A stretch of 64,000 nt of DNA. Origin: Halocafeteria seosinensis. Its lineage: Eukaryota > Sar > Bigyra > Bicosoecida. The first letter of the stretch is position 1. Every line of letters begins with the position of its first letter. The notes below the pieces were generated by a model, which saw only the letters and a program-made list of their open reading frames with translations, did no database searches and was not told where the DNA came from. The position numbers and the translations under genes were made by a program. Positions 12,601 to 23,731 of this stretch are shown here, piece by piece. The stretch is taken from assembly GCA_001687465.1 (NCBI GenBank), contig LVLI01000250.1, positions 41,898 to 105,897 on the forward strand. Direction: 5' to 3'.

Positions 12601-13827
12601 GACCCAAGCTTCCAAATATTCGTTCGCGGTATGAAACGTGCCAACGGACTTCCCTTTAGTAATCCTCTCCCTTAGCTCACTATTGGCAACGAGTTGGCGA
12701 AACGCGTTTTCCTCTCTTTCTATGTGCATTAATTCTTCAGAAAAGTCGGCCAGCATTGGGTTGTCGCTGTCCCTGGCCCATTCCTGAAAAGAGTCCGCAT
12801 GCTCGGGGAAGAGACCGGAGAGAAAATCTGAATAAGTTTCCCCCATGGAAATACCTTTTCCATTCACGGGGAGGTTCCTGGTGCGAATGTCGGCAGTTTC
12901 AGCGACAGTAGAATTGCGGACAAGAATAGCGAGATTCTTGAGTAGCCATGGGTACTCTTGATGCAGCGAGGAGGACTGCAACATGTCTCTCCGGGCTTTC
13001 ATGTTAATCGAGGGATCGAGGATATATCCGTTGTTTTGCAAAAAGCGGTACCATTTGGGGCTGTAACTCTTCTCAACCGTCTTATTTTGGTTTAATAATG
13101 CTCTCCAACGTAGTTCTCCCTTGGCAGGTTCCGACAAGACAATGATTCTCGGCCCCGCTTCGGCTATTGCCTGGATGACGTGGATTGCCGCATCAACCGG
13201 GAGAAGATGAAATAGCTCTACGGCAATGACAATGCTGGGATGGGCAATTGGGATTTTCAGATTTTGATCAGTATACTGAACTGTCATCGTCCGGGAGTAG
13301 AATTGGTAGAGGTACCGCTCCATTGCTTGCTTTCTCTCCTCTGAAATTCCTGGGGGCCATGGGTGGGCAGTCTTTGCCGAATAGTCCTTCAACAGACTGT
13401 TGATAATCTCAGGATCTGTAGCTACTTCCCGAGGTAAAGCTTTAGTGGGTAGCCATAAACCCGTGTGCGAGAATTTAGGGTCCCTCATGCTGTAGACTTG
13501 ACATCCGAGTCCCTGTAAGAGATTCAGCATTGCTCCATTTGCCGGTGCCATATCAATGACTGTGCCACATCTTTTGCTTAGAGCAAATGTCGAATTGAGT
13601 GCCTCTGTAAGTGCTGCGGCAGCGTCAAATGCAGAGCTGTAGGAGGGATTCCTGTCAATTGGAGGAGAACTCGGCTCTCGGTTCCCATCTTGCTGGTGAG
13701 GTTGTTGCCGCGGTGTGCTCTTAATGAGCGCCGGTGCCACCAAGCGGTTTTGTGTGCCAAGCAACAGGGTATTCAGGAAGATACCCATGCATGTTATGTG
13801 CCATATACTGCGCTGGTAGCGGTACAT
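9626..13827 (-). CDS. Membrane-anchored methyltransferase-like + GT41-like glycosyltransferase fusion
   Basis: Six exons (12561-13827, 12392-12495, 11888-12326, 11643-11821, 10154-11575, 9626-10066) join in frame into one 1283-residue protein. A hydrophobic segment near residues 8-25 looks like a signal anchor. Residues about 70-300 resemble a class I, FkbM-like methyltransferase, with CGTVIDMAPANGAMLNLL as a diverged SAM motif followed by HPSIVIAVELFHLLP. The C-terminal half resembles GT41, the O-GlcNAc transferase/HMW1C superfamily, with APLQIVSYGHSSSTHGALL, the HMW1C-like YSEQLILVPGMG, and NMVHVGVVPLVYHG plus GLEELV near the end. An insertion of about 100 residues splits the GT41 part. A role in modifying secretory-pathway glycans or glycoproteins is inferred, not shown. 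The junction rests on phase-perfect introns at 12496-12560 and 12327-12391. If those are wrong, this could be two genes. Confidence 0.72.
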
Positions 13828-14355
13828 AATGGCAAGAGGAATTCTGTGTCAGATGTTTTGTGGCCGTATGATGTGTGCCCAAACGTAACAAAATGTCCCT
13901 TTCTAACTGCACTATAAGTCTATCTCTATCATATACGTCGTCTAAAACACGAACGATCCGAGGCATGGGACTGAAAAACGTCGTCATCTGTACCATATAT
14001 TTGCTACAAACGGATGCGTATGCAGCGCTATGAGCTGCCGAGCACCTTCACAAACGTCTTCGTAGCAGCGGGATCGCACGGAGCGTGGAAATTCCGAAGT
14101 TCCGAAGGAGTCGACTTGTTGGTCCAGTTCGTCTCAGGCGACCATACGTGCGCGGATGCATTCTGTTCCCGTTGCTACGTATGTAGCATCACGCAGGCAT
14201 ACATATACGAGGGAGTAAGAGTTTTGTTTGGTGGAGAAACAGAGCAGCGCAAGTGAGCAGCGGGTGGTGACCAAGGTGACGTACACTCTTGCTTCTTGCT
14301 GCTGGAGGCATTACCACCTGTATAGGCTCATCAGAGCATTGCTAAGACGCTTAGG
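13828..14355. promoter_or_regulatory. Divergent intergenic region
   Basis: A 528-bp spacer between two divergently transcribed genes. A TGACGT core (bZIP-type) lies near 14277. An open frame at 14014-14256 has no recognisable features and I treat it as chance. Confidence 0.3.
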
Positions 14356-15452
14356 ATGAGTGCCAATGTTGGGAGAGGGACTGTGGTGAACGGCGTTGAC
14401 TACGGCAAGTGCACACTATGCAAAATGATCCATTGCTGCCCGTGCCAACCGATGAAGGTAAGCGTGTACGCGGAAAATTCTTGCCATCTCGTACTACTTG
14501 CAGTTCGGATTATATGGAAACTTAATGTATCTTATTTTGCAGTATGAGATTGTGAATGAAGCCATCCCTGACCAGATGACGTTCATTGTGAAACCAGATT
14601 CGTTTTGTTTTGGGATTCCGTGTTACGTGGGCATGAGAAGTATCGATATTCATCGTATGTACTAACACATACGTCCCTGACTTTTGGCTTAAATCACTGT
14701 CAAAGAGTGTCTGAGTTGTATCGAAACAGGGATTTCGAAGAATGGCAACGTTTCCATAGAGAAATGTGCAATCTTCCATAATGCTCGAGTGACTCTTTCA
14801 GACGTCATCCGGATGGGATATTCTGGAAGTATAGGTTCTGTAAGTGCAGGCAGTAAAACGAAGGCCCTATAGAGCATTGATATAAATGATGCCTTCATGA
14901 TTGCAGCAAATTTTGCAATACGATGCCGTGAATTGTTTTCCGGAGATTCGTTCAACTCCAATCGAGCAGCTGCCAAATGATCTGCTATACGATACTAAGG
15001 AGAGCATTAAGCAAGCAGTGAATGACTTTTTGCAGGACAAGAGAGTATCGATGGGTCGTAAGTCTTTATTGTTGGAAATTGTGTATATGTGCAGGTGTAA
15101 TGTTGCAAACGAAACATACTTCGCAGGAGAAGACAAGGCGAACAGAGGTTGGACGAATATCTTCACATCCGAAGATGTGGACACGGAAAACCAAAATCAA
15201 GATGACGAGAACAGACCAATGGTGCAGCAGGTGTCTCCCAACAGCGCGTACGGTCAATCTTACCCTCACAGCAACCTGCCGATGGTGCATCAGAGTTCTC
15301 CCACACCGGTGATGCATCAGATGCCTCCGCACATTCAGACACTTTCTCATAGCAACCCAGTTCACTCCGATAATGTAGATAATTGCTCTAGAGCTCTTCA
15401 TACAGGAGCATTCGGGGTTGATGATGGGCTCGATGATCGCCTCTTCGTATAG
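14356..15452 (+). CDS. Cysteine-rich orphan protein
   Basis: I do not recognise this protein. Four exons (14356-14457, 14543-14654, 14706-14839, 14907-15452) join in frame into 297 residues. The N-terminal 50 residues hold a dense Cys cluster (GKCTLCKMIHCCPCQPMK), followed by FCFGIPCYVG and a pattern of paired Cys that could bind metal or lipid anchors. The middle part (PIEQLPNDLLYDTKESI) is mixed alpha. The C-terminus is low-complexity, rich in His, Pro, Gln and Ser with PMV(Q/H)Q-type repeats. No signal peptide or clear transmembrane helix is seen. The second and third introns are among the least certain here because no family guides them. It shares its promoter region with the methyltransferase-GT41 gene and converges on SepSecS. 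Confidence 0.55.
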
Positions 15453-15678
15453 GAACACTGGGGTTCGATGATCGTTATGCACCTGAAATTCCCAATGGGT
15501 TTAAGTTGAAAGCATCAGCATTTTCGCAAAGAGAATAGAATTATGAGCCGCAGGCGACGGTGTTAACTTGACTACATACTTTGAAATGTGCCCATGAAGC
15601 GAGTCTAGCCCCTCGGAAGGAATCCAAAATTCAACGTTGCCAAGTAGAGCGTTTACACTGTAGGTTGTAACCAGTTAT

Positions 15679-17155
15679 CTAGTTTCCATCAGATGACCGC
15701 AAATTAGCCAGCGCTCTATCTAGCCTCTGGCAGAATGTATCTATCTCTTCTATTGTTAAACCTAGAGCACATGCACAAGTAATGTAGTTGTTAGGATATG
15801 AGCCACTATTGCAGCCCCAATTCTCGAACGTGACACTACCGATTTCTTTGGAAGATCCTTGGGCAATCACACGAGCGCCAGAGATTCCGCGATGGAACAA
15901 TTTACTCCCGAACTCTGTACAAGCATTGGAATCTGTGTACGCGCTCAAAGTGAACGCCATAGATATCGGGTTATCCGGGCTTGAGAGAACTCTTTCTCCG
16001 TGTTTCTCTGCAATTGTCTGTAGCTGATCCTTGAGATAGCGAAACCTCTCTTTTCTCGATTCCCTAAGCTGTTTCCATCCTTCCTTCCCCAAAGAAAGGA
16101 GTGTAATAAACAAGTCGACTATAGGTGAAGAGCTGGCACGACCCGGATATACTTTACTGACACTATCTATCATTGACTTGTCCGGAGACGCCACAACAGC
16201 TCCCCCTACTGGGACACAGAAATTTTTATCCGTAGACTGCACAACAGCATCCACTCTGCCTATTCGTATAGCCTCATTCACGTTATGTGTTAGTTTGCTC
16301 GACTGCACTCCGTATGCGTTGTTAATGACGTGCGGGACATCGTACTGCCGACATAGCTTCGCTACCTCGTCCACTTTATCACATCCCCGCGGCGCAAAAC
16401 AGCTCGTCGTTGTCACTACGCATAGGATATCATTGACAGAGTATTTTCCAAATATCCTCTCTATAGAGTCAACATCCGTAGTTAACTGATCGCTCGTATC
16501 TCTTATCGTATCTATAACTATTGGGTGCATTCCAGCCGTAAATATTGCTTTGACACAGGCTTTCTGGTCCACTCTCGACCATATCACATACCTGATCAAT
16601 ATAGTGCAGTGCAAAGCACAACTATCATATTTTCCTTTCTGGTAATTTGTATCTGCCTTGGACTTACTTTGCTTCGGGGCGAATACCCGCTATTGCCCTC
16701 ATGGTTAAGGTCATTGTCATGCCTGTCGCGACGGGGAGGACTAATGCAGATTTCAGTCTCTGCAGTCCAGCTTCTCGAAGTGCTTGGAGTGCGAGTACAT
16801 TTGTCAGCTGGTAAATCAGTGAGGAGCCCGCTGCTTTGGGTTGAACAGCACCAATATCTCCCGATCTCCCCACCCCATGCGCTAATCCAAAGTGTCGCCG
16901 ACGTACCAGAGGTGATATAATGCGGCCCTCGCGTTCCCCCACTCCCACGTTCGTTTCAAAATTGTTGCTGTCCATGATGGCGAGTTCCTGCAGAACGTAC
17001 TCTATGGTGGAATCGCTCCATCCTGTCTCAGGGAGATTACGGTGCGTCAATAATGTGCGTACAGCATTTTGACGCTGTCGCAGAGATTGCAGACCTTGCC
17101 CCAGGTAGCTCTTTGGGACAAAATTCTCGGCTAACGCCAGATTTTCTTCGTTCAT
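15679..17155 (-). CDS. SEPSECS: O-phosphoseryl-tRNA(Sec) selenium transferase (SepSecS)
   Basis: This PLP enzyme converts O-phosphoseryl-tRNA(Sec) to selenocysteinyl-tRNA(Sec), the last step of selenocysteine synthesis in eukaryotes and archaea. Two exons (16668-17155 and 15679-16591) join in frame as 466 residues, close to the family length. The motifs are characteristic: NFVPKSYLGQG at the N-terminus, NVGVGEREGR, RRRHFGLAHGVGRSGD, TTTSCFAPR, NNAYGVQSSK, and QSTDKNFCVPVGG with the PLP-binding Lys. Its presence implies that the organism makes selenoproteins. The start codon lies 194 bases from the divergently transcribed MnmE start. Confidence 0.95.
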
Positions 17156-17349
17156 TTTATTTATTCATTTGAAAAAAAAAAAACCTACCTATCAATGTAC
17201 CAGGGGATACAATACAATACTTCGATGGGAGAGAAGCTCAATGAATGCCTGCATTTGTGAAGTTCATTAGATGGTCTATTTAAGATGTATTGAGTGGCAT
17301 CTTGCTCACACCACGGGGACTACCAGTGGAGGATAGAGGATTTTATAAA
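17156..17349. promoter_or_regulatory. Short divergent promoter shared by SepSecS and MnmE
   Basis: Only 194 bases separate the two start codons, so both genes must use regulatory DNA in this stretch. A 12-base A run lies at about 17173-17184. No TATA box is obvious. Confidence 0.45.
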
Positions 17350-19470
17350 ATGCACAGGTTAGTGCGCACACATTGCACCTATGGACGCCGTGCAATGGCT
17401 GCACATTGTCTTAGAGCACCAACTTCAACGAGGAAGTGTGGTTTTGGCATTCATACACACTATTCACGGCCGTACAGTGGGAGTTTATCGTCGATAGGAC
17501 AACGGGAGCACAGAGCGCAGCAGATGCCAACTCGGCCGTTTAGTTCGAAACAGGAAAGAAGTGCTGAAACCATTTACGCTCTGTCGTCTGGAGTCGGAAA
17601 AGCTGCAATTTCAATCATCCGTATAAGTGGTGAAGCTACAGTATCTGTTTTGGAGTCGATGTTGCCGCTAGACTACGTACGGACACCCGGGACAAATTCT
17701 CAAAGAAAAAGACAGATAGAACCGCGTAAAGCGCATTTGCGGAAATTGAAGACACCAGAGGGGGAAGTTATTGATTCGGCAGTGGTTTTATGGTTTCCAG
17801 GACCTAACAGTTTTACAGGCGAAGACATGGCCGAATTCCATATTCATGGCTCCCGCGCGGTTGTTAACGCAATTTTTCGGCAACTGGGATCACTCAGTGT
17901 AAGCCAAGCTTATGGCTCCAACCGCTGGTTGCTTGTGTTCATATTATTGAGACAAATGTTGCAGAGTTGTATTCGTCCAGCTGACGCCGGTGAGTTTTCA
18001 AGACGGTAAGCGCCACCAGAGTCACAAGAATATAATGCATTGGTTGTCTGGACTGCTCCTTAATATACCCCTGTTGTTGCTGTTACAGGGCCTTCATGAA
18101 CGATAAAATGGACTTGACGTCCATAGAGGGATTGACTGACTTGATCAACAGTGACACTGAACATCAGAGAAAATTAGCTCTCCGTCAGATGGGAGGAGAT
18201 CTGGCCCGATTGTACGATGGATGGAGGAAAGAGTTACTGCAAGCTTTAGCTCACATCGAGGCATTCCTCGATTTTGGGGATGATGAAGAGGATATTGGAG
18301 ATGATGTCTATAGTGGCGTCGGTCAAAAGTACGTCAGTTTTTACTGTGTTTGCCCGCAGCATGTTTGTTCGGAGAAACGTACAAGAATATGTACAGGATT
18401 CAATCGTTGATAAGAAAACTAGAGGATCACTGTGATGATAATCATAAAGGGGAGATCATTCGCGAAGGAATAAAGTACGTATGAATATCAGGCGTCATAG
18501 TATACGTTGGTGCTATTACATGTGAATCTCCTTTTCTAAACGTTTAGTGTGGGGATTTGTGGAGAACCGAATGTCGGGAAGAGCAGTCTGCTCAACTTAT
18601 TGGCGAAGCGACAGGTATGGAGGCTATGTAACTGGATGTCGCCACGTTCGGTATTCACTGCTATGCGTTTTGGCCGTCCCAGGCGGCAATCGTTACTGAG
18701 ACACCTGGCACAACCAGAGACATTATTGAAGTGAGTACTCGCGTCGGTACCTGGAATGGCATTTTGACGCAACGTTCAGGTTCTGCCTATTGACAGATTT
18801 CAATAGAAATGGACGGGTATCCAGTCAAGATCTTTGACACCGCTGGAATACGTGATACTTCCGACCAAGTGGAGGCGATAGGGGTGGAGCTAGCCCGCGA
18901 ACGGTTGGAAAACTGTCAGATTCGCATTGTGGTTTTTAACGTGGAAGAGGTTGTTCGAGACAGGCACCTACTTAAGAAAATGGAGAAATATTTCGACGAG
19001 AGCGCAATTATAGTGCTAAATAAAGTTGACTTGCTCGCCTCCTCGACAGAACTAGTTGATATCGAAACCCAACTGCAGCAATTCAATCCCCTCGCGATAT
19101 GTCGGACATGTTGCAGTGAAACATCCCCGTCTATTCAGTCACTTATATCGCAAGTTTCTCATGCGATTCAGATTAGGTAAGTCACTACCGTTTTTCCGAG
19201 TCGTAATGGGAGACTGAACAAAGCATTTGACACAGGTGGAATGCTTCGGCTTCACTTGAAGAGTCTCCTTTAATCACGAGAACCAGACATAGGCGCCACT
19301 TGGATGAGTGTCTTGCGTACCTGCGAAATTCCATATATATGGCACACCAACCGGATTTGGCAGCCGAGGAACTCCGTCTTGCGACGAGATCTCTCGGTAA
19401 AATAACTGGAGTGGTAGATATAGAAGAGATCCTCGATACTATCTTTGCCGATTTCTGCATCGGAAAGTAG
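17350..19470 (+). CDS. mnmE: tRNA modification GTPase MnmE/GTPBP3, organellar
   Basis: MnmE works with MnmG (GidA) to modify the wobble uridine of certain tRNAs in mitochondria or plastids. Eight exons (17350-17898, 17965-18005, 18089-18328, 18397-18474, 18548-18614, 18683-18730, 18797-19176, 19236-19470) join in frame into 545 residues. The first 75 residues are Arg/Ser-rich and look like an organelle transit peptide. ETIYALSSGVGKAAI opens the N-terminal formyl-binding domain. RPADAGEFSRRAFMNDKMDLT is the linker into the helical domain. The G domain shows GEPNVGKSS, ETPGTTRDI, DTAG and NKVD. The protein ends with the family's C-terminal CIGK, with the conserved Cys542. An in-frame TTG at 17290 lies upstream, but ATG 17350 is the first ATG. 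The stop lies 10 bases from that of the convergent kinase gene. Confidence 0.94.
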
Positions 19471-19480
19471 ACAGCTTTGG

Positions 19481-22400
19481 TCAAGTAAAATCCGCTTCGT
19501 TATTTAAGCACTTCTCAAGGTCTGTTCGCGAGAAGGGCTTAGCCAGGCATGCATCAAAACCAACGGTTTTATACAAACTGATATCTTCCGATGTAGCATT
19601 GGCTGTCATGGCAATGATTTTTATCTTGTCACCATGTTCGCGCCGTAGCTCTTGACAGATATCTACCCCGTTCGTACGCTTCATCACTATATCCAGTAAT
19701 ATCACGTCGTACGGTTCGTTGTTCTCTGATGCGGATTGCAATGCTTGCGCTACTTCATCACCATCTAGCACACTGCCGAATGAGATTCCTAACTTCTTCA
19801 ACATACGCCGAACAAGCCTTACATTGATCTTTTCGTCATCACATATAAGCACGTTAATGTTGCCCCTCCCGCTATTAGAAGGGTTACTACTTCGACTCAT
19901 TGTTGGTGGTCCTTCGGAAGACCTTGTTGCCGAGTTCGAGCTTCCCTCACTCTCATTGATTCCTGTCTCTTCAGGTTCGGATTCCTCCTCGGTTTTTACT
20001 GCACTTAGCAATTCATTGAAATCATAGTCCATATCATGTTTACGGGCGGCGGCTATTTCTTGTGCTGAGACAAACAATGGGAGGGTAACCGCAGCCACCT
20101 CAGAGTCCGACAAGGTAAATTGTAGACTTCCTCCCATTCGTTGTGCCAAGTTCTGACACGAAGGTAGGTTCATGGAGAAATCTAAATAAGTACTTGCGTT
20201 TGAAAGGAAATTACTACGGATCACATCTTCTTTCATTTCTCCCTCCAAGGCCCGTTCCTTTTCCAAGATTTCCAGTGGCCCCCGTCTCCCGTATGTGGCC
20301 AGCGATGTTTCTTCTTCTGTAACATCGCTGCCGCCAGTAGAGTTGTTTCTGCCCGGGGACAGCGGCTGCGTCGAGTGCCCACAGATCGCATGGGGTTGCG
20401 GATCTGCTGGAAGATTGAATCCAGCAGTTTCAAAAAGATGTGCAATAGTCATGCCCGAATTATTCAACCTCAATGGTCGCGGAACTAATGTGGGAGAAAC
20501 TGGAGTGTGCATAGTCTGATACAAATGGCGAGCTCCAACTTCCCTGAAAACTTTATAAGTCATAATATCCGCTACGAATTGGTTCCTTGTTTGGCTGTCT
20601 TTGCTCTTGAGGGTTCGGTAGCCTTCAACAAGGTGTCCCAAACTCCCACCAACGACATCGATCTGAACGTCGTCCGGCTTACTGTGATATTCTTCCACTT
20701 CCTCTGGAACATCCTCAGAGAGATCCTCAGACCCCGAGGACCCAAGCCGTTGGAAGAATCGGCAAGGATCATCTCCGAGCAACGATCTTAAATAGCTTCG
20801 CGGAAAAACCATAAAGCTAATATAAGGAAGTGTAGAGATCACACTGCTTCCAAGATGTTCCCTAGAAGCGCTTATATCAACGTCCTGCCATTTCAGACGA
20901 GACGGACACACAATCGGTGTAATACGCACTACCGGAGATGGCTCCTTGGTATTCTTGCCTTCTTTCCCAGATTCTACGACGCATATCTGTTTACATACAA
21001 AGATGCACATATCCAGAAGGCGTCGCTTGCCCGTGGAACCGGATGATGAGAGTTCCTGTTGGCGTACAACACGGGCAATGTTAGCGGTGACATCAGTAAG
21101 TAGCTGCCGCATCCGCAAGCCGTCAGCGAAAAAGGAAACATCAGTGCACTGTCCGTCAAAGAACAGATCTGTATGTACTTCGTGAATGGTAGACAAGCGA
21201 TGCTGTACGTCCCTTAATAGTGACGATGCGTCTACCCTCTCAGGAATGAGTTTCAAGTTTCCTGACTGTAACTTTTCTCTTGAAAGTTGCATATCTTTAA
21301 GCACGCGTTGCATTTGAGAGACTTTCTCGCGAGCAACGTGAAGATCGTATGCGGAGCCAGACTCGGCTATCGTGTGAAGGACTTCAGCAACCACAAACAG
21401 GGGATTCGCGAGCTCATGAAGAGCGTAACTCAGAATTCGGGAATGGGTTTCTCTCGCAGCGCTTTCGACCAACTCTCGTTCCTTTGACCGCTTCTCTTGC
21501 TCCGTCTGCTTCTCCTGAAGCTTTCTGTTGCGATGGTACAGCCATCCTTGCCAAGAAATAAAGAGAACGAAGACAATCACGCTTGGAGTAACTACAATGG
21601 GAATGAGATTCACATCACACGTCGAGCCTATCCAGCCACTTCGACAGGAACAAGAGCCATCACTCTGGCAATCGCCGTGTTTGCATTTACCTTTCCTCGC
21701 ACATTTTCTTTCCTTCCAGCTCGGAACAGACTGCATTTTCACGATGGCACAAAGTTCACGTAGCCAGGGTACACTGTGGCAATTCATCATACATACCAGT
21801 ATTACTCTCCGCGAAGACAGGTAATCTGGAGACACAATGTGATATTCGTCATTTTTGTCATATTGAACAAACATGTGCCTCCCGCCTCTATTTTGATGGT
21901 CATCCGTGAAGTCCATCGGCCCAGAAACAGTGGGGAACATATTGTTTCGTAACGCATGTCGTATCTGCAGTCGCGTAAAATTCTAATTCAAGCAAATGGA
22001 ACCTAAGCGACACCAAAAACTGAACTGAACTTACTTCATCTGCAGACCGACATCCACAAGTTTGCATTGACCAGTACAGTACTTCGATACCTGAAAAGTG
22101 TAATGCGGACTGGTACGGTGGCAATTTGCCGAACTCTGTTAGGAACCTTTCTTCAAAGGAAGGCGGTGTAAAACACGGTTTTCCTACACAAAAGTGATCT
22201 CGTCTCTTAAAAAACCCAGGATCTTGGGGAACCCGAGGATCCCATACTGTTTGTCCCATAATGTATCTCCCTCTTCTCTTCGGATCTCCATTGACCATAT
22301 CCTCATCCCAGTTGGGATCAGAGGTACAGTGTGTAAATACAGAGTTCTTTAGATGGATATTCAAGGCTTCCGCGAGAACCACGAATTTCTTGCAAGAACG

Positions 22401-23731
22401 GTAGAAGAGACATCCGACAACAACGTCAGGGGATTTTGTTTCCACGATGTCCAATGCCCTGAAATATCATAATAGCACCTCACACACGACTAACACAAAC
22501 CAAAGGAAGTTCCGGACTACTCGCCAATACTTACCGTTTGATTTCCCGTTCAAGTTCACTCTCATCGTCAGAAACCTCAATTGATACCTCTGCTTTTAGG
22601 TCTATGGTTGGCCTATCGCGTCCCTGCATTGTACAATTGTACAATAGGAGAATTGACCACAGTCTCTTCGGGAACAGACAACGTGAACTACTACGCTATG
22701 CTTACCTGATTCGACGAAGGAAATATGAATGCCTCCGGGTCATAATTACATGCGGCATTCGAGAACAGATCACCCTTTTCGGTAATTATGACAGCAGTCC
22801 GGACTCCACCACTAGCCAAGACTGGTAGCCCAAATCTGCGGACATCCATCAGCCTAAATGAACGCCGTCCAAATGAATGAAATCTATGCAAATAAATTAC
22901 CTTAAATAATCTCCTGCCGGGGGTGTAGTCGAGAATGTGTTCTTCCCCACAAAGAGGCTTTCCACAGCCGCTCCAGAAGCCATAAGAATTTTGTTGGAGC
23001 GGTCCGCAATCTCAGCCGCTATCGAGGTGAGAGTCGATGAGAACGGCCCAAGAGCTACCGCGTACCTACTCTCATCGGATGTCAAATATTCAGTCAAGTT
23101 CGCAACTTTTGCCGGCTGAGATTCATCATCATGGATTTCTATAACAACAGGGTGGGTCGTGTTTCCGATAGTAATCCCTCTGCAGTTCCCGTTTACCATA
23201 TCACCAGTGAAAAAAGGCTTCCAGAAGACGATATCTATACACTTACCCGAATTCCCTGTTGATCCAATCGACTCCCATAATCCATGCATCTGCTAAACGT
23301 TGTCCTAGGGGTCCATGGCGGCCCGTGAGGGACATCATCCCTCCGAAATAGATCGGCTCCACACCAATATTCGACGCATTCTCAGGAACTGTGGACGTCC
23401 TTTGTGGGTCAAACGGAGTGTCTCCTCCTAATTGGCGCCCAATATGGAAAGTGCCATGGACGCTCTCTGTGGCAGAGGCAGTTAATGGGGGTGCACAAGG
23501 GGACGACGCTCCGAATAAAACCACTAGACCGAGGACGGCCAAGCACATTATCTTCATTTCATCCAGGATCAAAGAGGAAGATCGAGCATCATACGAGAAG
23601 AACGCAAACAGTCCCCCTCGTCTTTTACGTCTTTCGAGTACATCTCGGTACTCTTTTGACATGGCATTTATGTCTGCTTTCGGCCTGCTCCTCCTCCTCC
23701 CGGGTGTGGGAGCCTCTTTTATGAATTTCAT
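19481..23731 (-). CDS. Receptor-type hybrid histidine kinase (ligand-binding domain, EGF-like, TM, HK, REC)
   Basis: Seven exons (23247-23731, 22901-23179, 22706-22853, 22535-22623, 22035-22458, 21797-21964, 19481-21730) join in frame into 1280 residues. A signal peptide (MKIMCLAVLGLVVLFGA) begins at an internal Met at 23557, which is probably the true start; 23731 is the longest reading. The ectodomain is a periplasmic-binding/ANF-receptor type fold, seen in GGMMSLTGRHGPLGQ, IHDDESQPAKV and LGPFSSTL. A Cys-rich EGF-like module (KCKHGDCQSDGSCSC) and one membrane helix (VIVFVLFISWQGW) follow. Inside are the H-box SYALHELANPL (His about 636), an N-box-like MRQLLTDVTANIARV, a Ser-rich insert of more than 200 residues, a G2-like AQRMGGSLQF, and a receiver domain with CDDE, VILLDIVMK (Asp about 1211) and LAKPF. 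The usual DxGxG of the ATP site is not visible. The intron at 21731-21796 is 66 bases and could be retained without breaking the frame. Confidence 0.85.

Noticed and set aside
15059..15096. Possible 38-nt intron in the Cys-rich orphan gene
   Set aside because: GT and AG ends are present, but removal breaks the open frame and 38 nt is much shorter than other introns here.
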